Shown here piece after piece: positions 50,750 through 59,654 of a stretch of DNA of 64,000 nt. The position numbers and the translations under genes were made by a program. Positions within the stretch are counted from its first letter, which is position 1. Each line of letters opens with the position of its first letter. Below the pieces are notes generated by a model that did not search any database, was not told the DNA's origin, and was given only the letters and a program-made list of their open reading frames with translations. Source of the stretch: Desulfotomaculum copahuensis (GTDB lineage: Bacteria > Bacillota > Desulfotomaculia > Desulfotomaculales > Desulfovirgulaceae); NCBI RefSeq assembly GCF_001655685.1, contig NZ_LYVF01000184.1, forward strand, positions 1-64,000, written 5' to 3'.

Positions 50750-51622
50750 ATGCCTTTATCCAGGCTCGTGATAGTCACCGGGTTGTCCGGCGCCGGTAAG
50801 ACCCAGGCCGTGCGCAGCCTGGAAGACCTGGGCTTTTTTTGTGTGGACAACCTGCCCCCGACCCTGATTCCCAAGTTTGCCGAGTTGTGCGCACAATCTT
50901 CCCGGGGGATTAATAAAATAGCACTGGTGGTGGATATCCGGGGCGGTGAGTTTTTTGACGCCCTTTTTGAGGTACTGGCCGATTTGGACCGGCAGGGTAT
51001 CGGATATGAGATTCTGTTCCTGGAGGCCTCGGATGAAACGCTGGTACACCGCTTTAAGGAGTCCCGGCGCAGCCATCCTCTGAGCATGGACGGCCAGGTG
51101 CTGCAGGGCATCCGGGAGGAGCGGGGCAGGTTGCGGGAACTGCGCGGCCGGGCGCATAAAATTATTGATACGTCTCATATGAGCACGCACCAGCTGAAAG
51201 AAGAGCTGGCCTCCCTGTTCGGTGACGGCGCCGGGACGGCGGCTTTGCGGATTACAGTGGTTTCCTTCGGTTACAAGTTTGGCATTCCGCTAGACAGCGA
51301 CCTGGTTTTTGACGTCCGTTTCCTGCCCAATCCGCATTATGACCCGGTGTTGCGCCCCCTGACCGGTGAAGACCGGCCGGTGCAGGACTTTATCTGCCGT
51401 TCGCCGCTGACCGGCGAATTTATGGAAAGGTTTTTCCAGTTCATTGACTTCCTGATTCCCCAATACGTTCAGGAAGGGAAAACAACATTGACCATTGCCA
51501 TCGGCTGTACCGGCGGGCAGCACCGCTCGGTGGCGCTGGCCCGCCGGCTGGGCGATTACCTGGCGGCAAAAGGCTACCGGACGACGGTCCGGCACCGGGA
51601 CATTTCCACCAAACAGGGGTGA
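50750..51622 (+). CDS. rapZ: RapZ/YvcJ family nucleotide-binding protein
   Basis: A 290-residue protein: Walker A GLSGAGKT (about 11-18), then [14 protein letters not shown] and the C-terminal [20 protein letters not shown] and [10 protein letters not shown]. In Enterobacteria RapZ binds small RNAs and controls GlmS; in Firmicutes (YvcJ) it hydrolyses nucleotides and affects competence. ATG 50750 has GGGGATGA upstream. Followed 5 nt later by yvcK, in the conserved rapZ-yvcK-whiA order. Confidence 0.96.
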   Translation: MPLSRLVIVTGLSGAGKTQAVRSLEDLGFFCVDNLPPTLIPKFAELCAQSSRGINKIALVVDIRGGEFFDALFEVLADLDRQGIGYEILFLEASDETLVHRFKESRRSHPLSMDGQVLQGIREERGRLRELRGRAHKIIDTSHMSTHQLKEELASLFGDGAGTAALRITVVSFGYKFGIPLDSDLVFDVRFLPNPHYDPVLRPLTGEDRPVQDFICRSPLTGEFMERFFQFIDFLIPQYVQEGKTTLTIAIGCTGGQHRSVALARRLGDYLAAKGYRTTVRHRDISTKQG

Positions 51623-51627
51623 ATCGG

Positions 51628-52965
51628 ATGGACCTGCTCAAGTGGCTTTATCCGGGGTTGCACTTCAAACGCTGGCTGGCCCTGGCCCTGGGCGGGCTGT
51701 TGCTGGCCGCGGCCGGCATAGCCCTGCTGGCCCGGGCTTTATTGGGCGATCATCAAGTTTTTTTACTTACCTGGAGCGGGGAAGTTTTCGGTGCCGACCG
51801 CGCCTGGGCGGGAGGCCTGGTTTTTCTCGGTTTGGGCCTGCCGGCGCTGGTTTTCGGCATCCTGCGGGCCTTCCGTTCAGTGGTCACGGCGCTGGCCCCG
51901 GAGGACCAGTACCGGCTGGTGGACATTCTTTACACCCGCCAGTTTTTGCGCCGCGGACCGCGCATTGTGGTCATCGGCGGCGGTACCGGCCTGTCCGTGC
52001 TGCTGCGCGGCTTGAAGCAATACACCAGCAATCTGACAGCCATTGTTTCAGTGGCGGACGACGGAGGCAGTTCCGGCCGCCTGCGGGGCGATTACGGCAT
52101 GCTGCCGCCGGGGGACATCCGCAACTGTCTGGTGGCCCTGGCGGACAAGGAACCGTTAATGGAGGAACTGCTCCAGTACCGCTTCACCTCCGGCGAGCTG
52201 CAGGGACACAACCTGGGCAACCTTTTGCTGGCCGCCTTGAACGACGTGGCTGGCGGTTTTCACGAGGCGGTGGAGGGACTGAGCAAGGTGCTGGCCATCC
52301 GGGGCCGTGTGCTGCCGGCCACCCTGCAGGATGTGATGCTGGGAGCGGAATTGTGCGACGGCACACTGGTTTACGGGGAGTCTTGCATTCCCCTCTGCCG
52401 CCGGCGGATCAAGCGTGTTTTTCTGAAACCGGGCGAGTGCTTCCCCCTGCCGGAAGCACTGGAGGCGATCCGGGAGGCCGACGCGGTGGTGCTGGGGCCG
52501 GGCAGCCTGTATACCAGCATTTTGCCCAACCTGCTGGTGCGCGGTATCGCCGGTGCGCTAGACCGCTCCCGGGCGGTTAAAATTTACGTCTGCAATGTGA
52601 TGACCCAGCCCGGTGAGACCGACGGCTATACGGCCAGTCAGCACCTGCAGGCTATCTTGTCCCACGCCGGGCCGGTGGTGGATTGCATGGTGGTCAACCA
52701 GGAGGAAATACCGGCCCGGTTACGTTCCCGCTACCGCCGGGAAGGTGCGGTGCCGGTGACAGTCGACCGGGAAGCGATCGAAAACCTGGGCGTACAGGTG
52801 GCGGCCGGCAACCTGGTCCAGGAAAGCAACGTGGTGCGTCACCATCCGGATAAGCTGGCCCGGTTGATTATGGAACTGGTGCTGACGGAAAGGAAAGTGG
52901 AACGTGTCCGCGGCCTGACTGTTTCCGGCAACCGGACGTCCGGCCGGAAGAGCGTGGGCACATAA
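51628..52965 (+). CDS. yvcK: YvcK/CofD-like protein with N-terminal membrane segments
   Basis: A 445-residue protein. Two transmembrane segments (about 17-42 and 62-83) precede the CofD-like domain: RIVVIGGGTGLSVLLRGLK, VADDGGSSGRLR, LPPGDIRNCLVALA and LGPGSLYTSI. YvcK binds UDP-sugars and sets cell shape and gluconeogenic growth in Bacillus, where the membrane part is absent; the longer form is known in Clostridia. ATG 51628 follows AGGGGTGA; GTG 51619 would overlap the rapZ stop. Confidence 0.95.
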   Translation: MDLLKWLYPGLHFKRWLALALGGLLLAAAGIALLARALLGDHQVFLLTWSGEVFGADRAWAGGLVFLGLGLPALVFGILRAFRSVVTALAPEDQYRLVDILYTRQFLRRGPRIVVIGGGTGLSVLLRGLKQYTSNLTAIVSVADDGGSSGRLRGDYGMLPPGDIRNCLVALADKEPLMEELLQYRFTSGELQGHNLGNLLLAALNDVAGGFHEAVEGLSKVLAIRGRVLPATLQDVMLGAELCDGTLVYGESCIPLCRRRIKRVFLKPGECFPLPEALEAIREADAVVLGPGSLYTSILPNLLVRGIAGALDRSRAVKIYVCNVMTQPGETDGYTASQHLQAILSHAGPVVDCMVVNQEEIPARLRSRYRREGAVPVTVDREAIENLGVQVAAGNLVQESNVVRHHPDKLARLIMELVLTERKVERVRGLTVSGNRTSGRKSVGT

Positions 52966-52994
52966 GCCCGGTGGATGTCCCGGATGATGAAAAG

Positions 52995-53018
52995 GCCGCC
53001 TCCGCCGGCGGCTTTTTT
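52995..53018 (+). terminator. Rho-independent terminator after yvcK
   Basis: GCCGCC/GGCGGC stem, 6-nt loop, then T6. Confidence 0.85.
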
Positions 53019-53042
53019 GCGTTGCCGCCCGCATTTTCAGCG

Positions 53043-53072
53043 TTGCCGGCCGGACCGCGGGCATGCTATGAT
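53043..53072 (+). promoter_or_regulatory. Possible promoter for the deacetylase gene
   Basis: TTGCCG (53043-53048), 18-nt spacer, TATGAT (53067-53072). Confidence 0.45.
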
Positions 53073-53152
53073 CAATTTAATACGCCGCCTTTTTATGAGG
53101 CGGTGTTCCGGCATGATATTGTCCGGCAAAGTTATTTGATGGGGGAAAAATA

Positions 53153-54040
53153 ATGTTCAGATTGACCGTTATAGCCGCGGCAAGTATCTGTTTTCTGAGC
53201 CTGGCGGTTTTCCTGGGGGTGCGCAATGCGGAAAATTCCCTGGCGGAAGCCTTGCTGCCCGTTGTGCCCGCCGCAATTGAGCACAGTAATCAGGTGCCCA
53301 TACTGATGTTTCACAAAGTGAACCCGGATCCACGGGTGGGCGGACTGGGGCTGCGGGTGCCGCCGGACAAGTTTGACCGTGAAATGGCCTATTTGCATCA
53401 AAACGGTTTTCACACCGTCTCCCTGACCGATGTGGTGGAGCATTACCGGACCGGGAAGCCGCTTCCCGCCCGCCCGGTGGTGATCACCTTTGATGACGGC
53501 TACCGGGATAACTTCACTTATGCCTTCCCCATTTTAAAAAAGTATCACTTTACGGCCACCATCTTCGTGGTTGCCGATACCGTGGGCGGGATCAATTCCT
53601 TTGACGTGCGGGCGCACTTGCAGCCCGTGAACCGGATGGCCAGTTGGGCGGAGCTGGGACAAATGGCCGCCGCCGGCATCACCATCGGCTCCCATACCCT
53701 GGATCATCCACATCTGGCGCAGATTCCGCCGGCCGAGGCGTGGCGCCAGATCCGGCAGAGCCGGATGGTATTGGAAAAACATCTGGGCCGGCCGGTGCGC
53801 GTTTTTTCCTATCCCTACGGCAGCTTCAACTCCCGGGTGGCGCAGATGGTCCGGGACAGCGGCTACCTGGCCGCTGTAACCACTGTGCAGGGTATTGCCG
53901 GTCCGGGCAGTGATCCCTGGCTGTTAAAACGGGTGCGGATCATGGGCAGTTATGACTTGGACAAGTTTGCCGGCGAACTGCTCCGGTATTACCGGGTGGT
54001 GCACAGCCCGGCACATCCGGCCGGGGGGCGGGCGGCCTGA
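53153..54040 (+). CDS. Exported polysaccharide deacetylase (NodB domain)
   Basis: A 295-residue protein with an N-terminal signal/anchor (about 4-24). NodB motifs are VITFDDGYRDN (catalytic base and metal Asp), TIGSHTLDHPHL (metal His pair) and RVFSYPYGSFN. It should deacetylate peptidoglycan or another amino-sugar polymer outside the cell. ATG 53153 has GGGGGAAAA upstream. It sits between yvcK and whiA, normally neighbours, and has its own promoter and an upstream terminator. Confidence 0.93.
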   Translation: MFRLTVIAAASICFLSLAVFLGVRNAENSLAEALLPVVPAAIEHSNQVPILMFHKVNPDPRVGGLGLRVPPDKFDREMAYLHQNGFHTVSLTDVVEHYRTGKPLPARPVVITFDDGYRDNFTYAFPILKKYHFTATIFVVADTVGGINSFDVRAHLQPVNRMASWAELGQMAAAGITIGSHTLDHPHLAQIPPAEAWRQIRQSRMVLEKHLGRPVRVFSYPYGSFNSRVAQMVRDSGYLAAVTTVQGIAGPGSDPWLLKRVRIMGSYDLDKFAGELLRYYRVVHSPAHPAGGRAA

Positions 54041-54246
54041 CAGTATCTGTGCCGTTGGCACATGATGGTGGGCAGGTACTTGTGGCCGCTGTAAAGGTAT
54101 CCGGTCTTCGCCGGATGGTTCCGGTGCCCGCCGGCCCCGGTATGACGGATAAGCCGTTGCAGGCACCGGCTGCAGCCCGTTTTGGCATTATACTATGAAT
54201 AAGTCCTGCCGCGGGTAAGACCGCGACTGCTTTTTTTGATGCCCCG

Positions 54247-54274
54247 GCACCGTTTGAAGCGGTGCTGTTTTGTT
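54247..54274 (+). terminator. Terminator-like hairpin
   Basis: GCACCG/CGGTGC stem, 7-nt loop, then TGTTTTGTT. Confidence 0.5.
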
Positions 54275-54298
54275 ACGCGCTGCAGGTTGTGATATAAT
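54270..54298 (+). promoter_or_regulatory. Promoter for whiA
   Basis: TTGTTA (54270-54275), 17-nt spacer, TATAAT (54293-54298). Confidence 0.6.
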
Positions 54299-54436
54299 GT
54301 TTTTGAGACAGCGGTGTTCCATTTGCCGCCGGACGCGTCGCGGCAGGCGGCTGTGAAAGGTTGTGGCGGTTTCGGCTTCAACCGCCGGGCGGTCCCGGGT
54401 CCGGAGGCCGTTCCTGTTTTAAAGTGGTGAATTATT

Positions 54437-55414
54437 TTGTCTTTTTCGGCTGTAACCAAAAACGAGCTTGCCCGGCTGGTGGGGGAACGGGAATGTTGCC
54501 GGTTGGCCGAACTGGCCGCCCTGGTCAAAATGGACGGCAGTCTGCAGATCAGCGGCCGGCATCAGCTTGCCCTGGCTGTAGTGACTGAAAATGCCGCCGT
54601 GGCCCGGAAGATTTTCTCCCTGCTCAAGCAGCTTTTCGGTGTGCAGGCGGAGGTGCTGGTCCAGCGCAAGATGCGCCTGCGTAAAAATAATGTTTATCTG
54701 GTCCGGGTGCCCCCCGGCGCCGGCACCGGGGAGATTTTACGCCGCCTGGGCATGGTGGACGGACGGGATAATTTATGTCCGGGTATAAAACAAGAGTTGA
54801 TCCACCGGGAATGCTGCCGCCGGGCGTACCTGCGCGGAGTTTTCCTGGGCGGCGGGTCGGTGAACAATCCGGAAGGGACCTATCACCTGGAGATCATTAC
54901 CAACAACCGCCATCATGCCCGGGATATCTGCCGTTTAATGTGCCGGGAAGGCATGAGCGCCCGGGTAAGCGCGCGTAAAAACTGGTTCGTGGTTTACCTG
55001 AAAGACAGCGCGCAAATTGTGGATTGCCTGAACATCATGGGCGCCCACACCGCGCTGCTCGATTTTGAAAACGTGCGCGTATACAAGGATGTGCGCAACC
55101 AGGTCAACCGCCTGGTCAATTGTGAAACGGCCAATTTGAACAAAACGGTGGACGCGGCCATGCAGCAGGTGGAAAACATCCGCCTGATTGCCGGCACCAT
55201 GGGCCTGGACAGGTTATCCCCCGGACTGCGCCAGGTGGCCGAAGCGCGCCTGCAGCATCCGGACGCCAGTTTGCGGGAACTGGGCGAATTGCTGCAACCC
55301 CGGGTGGGCAAGTCCGGCGTCAACCACCGTATGCGCAAGCTGGCGGAAATTGCCGCCCGGTTGCAAAACAAGGATCAAACCGGACCCGAAAGAGCGGGGG
55401 ACGCGCCGGTTTGA
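54437..55414 (+). CDS. whiA: WhiA sporulation/division regulator
   Basis: A 325-residue DNA-binding protein with an N-terminal LAGLIDADG-homing-endonuclease-like domain ([20 protein letters not shown]) and a C-terminal helix-turn-helix ([26 protein letters not shown] written across about 275-305). WhiA influences chromosome segregation and division in Bacillus and sporulation in Streptomyces. TTG 54437 lies 8 nt after GTGGTGA. It completes the rapZ-yvcK-whiA set, interrupted by the deacetylase. Confidence 0.96.
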   Translation: MSFSAVTKNELARLVGERECCRLAELAALVKMDGSLQISGRHQLALAVVTENAAVARKIFSLLKQLFGVQAEVLVQRKMRLRKNNVYLVRVPPGAGTGEILRRLGMVDGRDNLCPGIKQELIHRECCRRAYLRGVFLGGGSVNNPEGTYHLEIITNNRHHARDICRLMCREGMSARVSARKNWFVVYLKDSAQIVDCLNIMGAHTALLDFENVRVYKDVRNQVNRLVNCETANLNKTVDAAMQQVENIRLIAGTMGLDRLSPGLRQVAEARLQHPDASLRELGELLQPRVGKSGVNHRMRKLAEIAARLQNKDQTGPERAGDAPV

Positions 55415-55535
55415 GCATGGCGCACCCCCGTCCGGCGAGGCGTTGTTTTGAACCGTGAAAAGTCATTTCCCGGCAATCCGTGCCGTTTATTGCGTAAAGC
55501 GGGACATTTGTGGCAAAAAGGAGCATCCGGTTCCA

Positions 55536-56072
55536 TTGGACAAACCTGCGGAAGTTCCCCGGCGCCTGGAGAGCCACCCGGCGCCGCCGGGGCGCAATTC
55601 CATGCAACTCTGGTGGCGGTTGGTACCCCCCTGGCGGGTGGTTTATCATTTCATCGTGATCACCTTTTGCCGCTTCCTGCCCTTTCTGGAATTGAAAAAC
55701 TGCCTCTACCGGCGCCTGCTGGGCATGCGGGTGGGCCGCCACGCCTCGGTGGGTCTGATGGTCATGCTGGATGTGTTTTTCCCGCAGTTTATTTCCATCG
55801 GCGAGAACAGCATTATTGGTTACAACACCACCATTCTCTGCCATGAGTTTCTGGTACCCGAATACCGCACCGGCCGGGTGGAAATCGGCGCCGGGGTGCT
55901 CATCGGGGCCAACTGTACCATTCTGGCCGGGGTGCGCATCGGTGACGGCGCCACGGTGGCGGCCGGTTCCCTGGTCAACCGGGACGTGCCGCCGGGTGTG
56001 CTGGCGGCAGGTGTGCCGGCGAGGATCAGAAGTCAGAGGTCAGAGGCCGGAAGCCGGAGGAAACAAGATTGA
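55536..56072 (+). CDS. Left-handed beta-helix acyltransferase
   Basis: A 178-residue hexapeptide-repeat enzyme. IGENSIIGYNTTILCHEF, VEIGAGVLIGANCTILAGVRIGDGATVAAGSLV show the six-residue periodicity, with an amphipathic or membrane-near helix before (LWWRLVPPWRVVYHFIVITF). It probably acetylates a sugar or lipid-linked envelope component. The start is uncertain: TTG 55536 has AAAAGGAG 12 nt upstream; GTG 55455 is in frame without SD. The last 15 codons are made by a degenerate heptamer repeat and give an odd Arg/Ser-rich tail. Confidence 0.85.
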   Translation: MDKPAEVPRRLESHPAPPGRNSMQLWWRLVPPWRVVYHFIVITFCRFLPFLELKNCLYRRLLGMRVGRHASVGLMVMLDVFFPQFISIGENSIIGYNTTILCHEFLVPEYRTGRVEIGAGVLIGANCTILAGVRIGDGATVAAGSLVNRDVPPGVLAAGVPARIRSQRSEAGSRRKQD

Positions 56073-56126
56073 GCGGTGTGGCGGAAACCGGCGGCTTCCG
56101 GCGGGGATCGGAAGCCGGAGGCCGGA
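56031..56126 (+). repeat. Degenerate heptamer repeats (consensus RGYCRGA)
   Basis: Units AGTCAGA, GGTCAGA, GGCCGGA, AGCCGGA run from 56031 to 56058, and GATCGGA, AGCCGGA, GGCCGGA from 56106 to 56126; a further partial copy is near 56170. The first block is inside the acyltransferase 3' end. Confidence 0.8.
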
Positions 56127-56240
56127 AAAAACCAGATTAGAAGCGGAAGGGCGGCGGTTTTTCTGACAGAAAAAGATTGCCGGAAGCCGGGCGCCGGGAA
56201 GGACGCCGCGGGGATTGGCGCACCGGCCCCACGCGGGGGG

Positions 56241-56855
56241 GTGCAAACCGCTTTTGCGGCAACCCTGTGGCCTTTGTGGCGGGAATTCTGGCGTGATCCG
56301 TGGCAGGCCCGCTTTGTCCGGCCGCTGTTGATTATCAACCTGCTGGGATCGGTTTACGGATTTTACTGGTATCATGAACAGCTGGCTGCCACCCCCTTTT
56401 ACGCCTGGCTTTTCGTGCCGGACAGCCCGCTGGCCACCACCCTGTTCGCCCTGGCCCTGGCCGGGTCGCTGGCCGGGTTCAAAAGCACGCTGTTGCGTGC
56501 CGTGGCCTGTACCGCCTCGATCAAGTACGGCCTGTGGGCGGTGGTGGTGATCAGCCAGTTCTGGTGGTTGGGCGGGCAGCCGGCGCCCACCGAATCCATG
56601 CTCTGGTTTTCTCATCTGGGCATGGCCGCCCAGGGTTTTGTCTATTTGCGCCGGGTGCGCTGGGGCGCGCCGGTGGCGCTTTTCACCGGCGGCTGGATGT
56701 TTTTGAACGATGCGCTGGATTACGGGGCTGGACTGCATCCCTACCTGTTCGCCGCCGGTCAGGAAACGGCGGCGGCAATTACGGCGGCGGTCTTGTCCGG
56801 GCTGCTTTTCGCCTGTCTCTGGAGCCGGTGCCGGTCGGCCGGGGAGCGGTATTGA
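56241..56855 (+). CDS. DUF1405 membrane protein
   Basis: About 204 residues with six hydrophobic segments. LLIINLLGSVYGFYWYHEQL near the N-terminus is the DUF1405 signature, and GGWMFLNDALDYGAGLHPYL near the C-terminus agrees. Function unknown. The start is uncertain: GTG 56241 gives the usual family N-terminus, but its G-tract is directly adjacent; the frame is open to 56076, through the heptamer repeats. Same strand as rpoN, about 120 nt before it. Confidence 0.82.
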   Translation: MQTAFAATLWPLWREFWRDPWQARFVRPLLIINLLGSVYGFYWYHEQLAATPFYAWLFVPDSPLATTLFALALAGSLAGFKSTLLRAVACTASIKYGLWAVVVISQFWWLGGQPAPTESMLWFSHLGMAAQGFVYLRRVRWGAPVALFTGGWMFLNDALDYGAGLHPYLFAAGQETAAAITAAVLSGLLFACLWSRCRSAGERY

Positions 56856-56940
56856 AGTAATTACCTGGTGAATATGGTGCGAACAAAGGGAATCGTGCAG
56901 GAAAAGTAAAGGCGGTAAGAGAATAAAATAATATAAGAGT

Positions 56941-56956
56941 TGTGCTTCGAAGCACA
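56941..56956. promoter_or_regulatory. 16-bp palindrome before rpoN
   Basis: TGTGCTTCGAAGCACA is a perfect palindrome ending 6 nt before the rpoN SD. It may be an operator or a small mRNA hairpin. Confidence 0.6.
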
Positions 56957-56975
56957 CGGGTAAGGAGTGATACCG

Positions 56976-58397
56976 GTGCGCCTGGGCTACGGTCTGAATG
57001 TGGAACAGACTCAAAAACTGGTCATGACTCCGGAGTTGCGCCAGGCCATTACGGTGCTGCAACTGTCCTCCCTGGAGTTGAGTATGTATATCCAAAAGCA
57101 GCTTGAAGAAAACCCCCTGCTTGAACTGAAGGATGACGAGCCGGAACGGGACGGCGAACAGGCCGGGGACACGGCGCAGGCGGAAGAGGCAGCGGAGGAG
57201 CCGAAGCGGGAATATGACGTGGACTGGGAGGAGTACTTTCAGGACAGCAGTGATCTGGGTATGCCGAGAAGGGAAAAAAACCCCGAGCCGGCAGCCTATA
57301 CCTACGAAAACTTTTTAAGCCAGGCACCCACCCTGACGGAGCACCTGTTGTTTCAACTGCACCTGAGCAACTGCGATCCACGGGCGATGGCCATCGGGGA
57401 GTATCTGATCGGTAACATGGATGAGCACGGTTACCTGCGCACCAGCGTGGAGGATGCCGCCGCCTATCTGGGCGAACATCCCGGGGCGGTGGAGGATGTG
57501 CTTAAAATCATCCAGACTTTCGATCCGCCGGGGGTGGGCGCCCGCACATTGCAGGAATGCCTGTTGATTCAAGTTGACCAGTTGGGGATTGAGGACCGCC
57601 TGCTCCGGCAGGTGATCCGGGATCACCTGCTGGACCTGGCCAAGGGCAAGTTTGGCCGCATGGCGCAGCAATTGGGGGTAAACGTTCAGGAAATACAGCG
57701 GGTGGCCGATCTGATTAAAACCCTGGATCCCAAGCCGGGACGCAATTTCAGCAGTGCCAACGATGTGCGTTACGTGGTGCCGGACATTGTGCTGGAAAAG
57801 GTGGAGGGGGAATATATCATTCTGGTCAACGACGTTTCAGTACCCCGGATCAGCATCAACACCACCTACCGTTCCGTGCTGAACAAGGACAGTCATTGCG
57901 ACAACGAAACCCGCCGCTTTGTGGAAAGCAAGCTGAACGCCGCCGCCTGGCTGATCCGCAGCATCGAGCAGCGCCGCCTGACCCTGTACAAGGTGGCCAA
58001 CTGCCTGGTGCAACTGCAGCGTGATTTCCTGGATCACGGGGTGAAATACCTGAAGCCGCTTAATTTGAAACAGGTGGCGGAAATGGTCGGGGTGCATGAA
58101 TCCACCGTCAGCCGGGCCACTTCAAACAAGTATATACAAACCCCGCAAGGGGTGTTTGAAATGAAATATTTCTTTTCTTCGGGTGTGAACAATGATGCCG
58201 GCACCATGACCTCGGCGGAAAGCATCAAAAAGATGCTGCAGGAAATGGTGGCTGCGGAGAACCCCAAGACACCCCTGAATGATCAAAAGCTGGCCGAAAC
58301 ATTTCACCAGCGGGGCATCCGCATCTCCCGCCGGACGGTGGCCAAGTACCGGGATGAGCTGGGCATCCCGCCCATCCGGCAGCGCAAAAGGTATTAA
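56976..58397 (+). CDS. rpoN: RNA polymerase sigma-54 factor
   Basis: A 473-residue alternative sigma factor. Region I is Gln/Leu-rich (LVMTPELRQAITVLQLSSLE), an acidic Region II follows (about 52-95), then the core-binding domain, the DNA-binding HTH (LNLKQVAEMVGVHESTVSRA) and the RpoN box RRTVAKYRDELGIP (about 449). It needs an AAA+ activator, none of which is in the window. GTG 56976 lies 8 nt after AGGAG; GTG 56967 overlaps the SD. In many Clostridia rpoN precedes cggR and gap; cggR is missing here. Confidence 0.97.
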   Translation: MRLGYGLNVEQTQKLVMTPELRQAITVLQLSSLELSMYIQKQLEENPLLELKDDEPERDGEQAGDTAQAEEAAEEPKREYDVDWEEYFQDSSDLGMPRREKNPEPAAYTYENFLSQAPTLTEHLLFQLHLSNCDPRAMAIGEYLIGNMDEHGYLRTSVEDAAAYLGEHPGAVEDVLKIIQTFDPPGVGARTLQECLLIQVDQLGIEDRLLRQVIRDHLLDLAKGKFGRMAQQLGVNVQEIQRVADLIKTLDPKPGRNFSSANDVRYVVPDIVLEKVEGEYIILVNDVSVPRISINTTYRSVLNKDSHCDNETRRFVESKLNAAAWLIRSIEQRRLTLYKVANCLVQLQRDFLDHGVKYLKPLNLKQVAEMVGVHESTVSRATSNKYIQTPQGVFEMKYFFSSGVNNDAGTMTSAESIKKMLQEMVAAENPKTPLNDQKLAETFHQRGIRISRRTVAKYRDELGIPPIRQRKRY

Positions 58398-58418
58398 TGT
58401 GCACGTGCGGGCATATTG

Positions 58419-58457
58419 TTTTAGGGCGCCGGTTTTTTCCGGCGCCCTAAAAATTTT
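58419..58457 (+). terminator. Strong terminator after rpoN
   Basis: A 14-bp perfect stem (58419-58432 with 58439-58452), T6 loop, then ATTTTTC. Palindromic enough to work both ways. Confidence 0.92.
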
Positions 58458-58569
58458 TCTTTAGCGTACCGGAAAAGGGAGGAACTATTCGGCCGGCGGC
58501 GAATAGAATGTCATAATTAAATAAATCACGTTCACTAAGGCATACTATTGAAAGGAGAGAGCACCAATA

Positions 58570-59601
58570 ATGACGGTGAAAATAGGGATTAATGGTTTCG
58601 GAAGGATTGGCTTGAATGTACTGCGGGCCTCCCGCCGCTACCCGGACATCCAGGTGGTGGCCGTAAACCACAAATCCCGCCGGCTCCCGGCCGATGAAAG
58701 CTATGCGCGCAAGCTGGCCCACGTTTTAAAATATGATTCCATTCACGGCCGTTTGGACGCCGACATACAGGCGGACGAAAAATCCATTTTCTATAACGGG
58801 CGGGAAGTCGCCGTTTTTGCCGAGGCGGACCCGGCCAAACTGCCCTGGGGGGACCTGGGCGTGGATGTGGTGGTGGAATCCACCGGCAAGTTCAAATCCG
58901 TGGCGGACGCCTCCCGGCACCTGGCCGGGGGGGCCAAAAAGGTGGTCGTCAGCGCCCCGGCCAAGGACGCGATGCCCACCTTTGTGATGGGGGTCAATCA
59001 CGGGCAATATGATCCGCGCGCCCACCATGTGGTTTCCAACGCTTCCTGTACGACCAACTGCCTGGCGCCGGTAGCCAGGGTGCTGGACGACAACTTCGGC
59101 ATTGTCAAGGGCCTGATGACCACGGTGCATGCGGTGACCAACAGTCAGCAGATTCTGGATATGCCCTTCAAGGATCTGCGGCGCGGCCGGGCCGCCTTCA
59201 TGAGCATCGTACCGACCACCACCGGCGCGGCCAAAGCGGTGGGACTGGTGCTGCCCCACCTGCAGGGCAAACTGAATGGTTTTGCCATGCGCGTACCGCT
59301 GCCCAACGTGAGCGTGGTGGACCTGGTGGTCCAGCTGAACCGGCCGGCAACAGTTGAAGAAGTGAACAGCATATTGAAAGATGCCTCGGAAAGCGAAATG
59401 AAGGGGATTCTGGGCTACAGCGAACTGCCCCTGGTTTCGATCGATTTCAACGGGGATCCCCGTTCTTCCATTGTCGATGCGCCGTCCACCATGGTCATGG
59501 ATCAGGATATGGTCAAGGTGCTGGCCTGGTACGACAACGAATGGGGCTATTCCAACCGCATTCTGGATTTGATTTTATACATGGCCGCGAAAGGATTTTG
59601 A
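58570..59601 (+). CDS. gap: Glyceraldehyde-3-phosphate dehydrogenase
   Basis: A 343-residue enzyme. GINGFGRIGLNVLRAS binds the dinucleotide, SNASCTTNCLAPVARVLDD carries the catalytic Cys, and WYDNEWGYSNRI ends the active site. The loop that selects NAD usually reads VNDLTD; here it reads VNHKSRR followed by an extra stretch (LPADESYARKL) so the Asp is absent and basic residues are present, pointing to NADP use or dual use. ATG 58570 has AAAGGAG about 12 nt upstream. First gene of the lower-glycolysis operon. Confidence 0.96.
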   Translation: MTVKIGINGFGRIGLNVLRASRRYPDIQVVAVNHKSRRLPADESYARKLAHVLKYDSIHGRLDADIQADEKSIFYNGREVAVFAEADPAKLPWGDLGVDVVVESTGKFKSVADASRHLAGGAKKVVVSAPAKDAMPTFVMGVNHGQYDPRAHHVVSNASCTTNCLAPVARVLDDNFGIVKGLMTTVHAVTNSQQILDMPFKDLRRGRAAFMSIVPTTTGAAKAVGLVLPHLQGKLNGFAMRVPLPNVSVVDLVVQLNRPATVEEVNSILKDASESEMKGILGYSELPLVSIDFNGDPRSSIVDAPSTMVMDQDMVKVLAWYDNEWGYSNRILDLILYMAAKGF

Positions 59602-59654
59602 CAAACTATGTCTAAGCACTTATTACAGGAAAACCGTTCCAACAGGGGGTATGC

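Larger units (their letters stand above)
54041..54436. other. Intergenic region before whiA
   Basis: 396 nt. The first 150 nt are featureless; CGCGG-GTAAGA-CCGCG with a later T7 (54210-54237), a second hairpin (54247-54274) and the whiA promoter follow. Confidence 0.55.
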
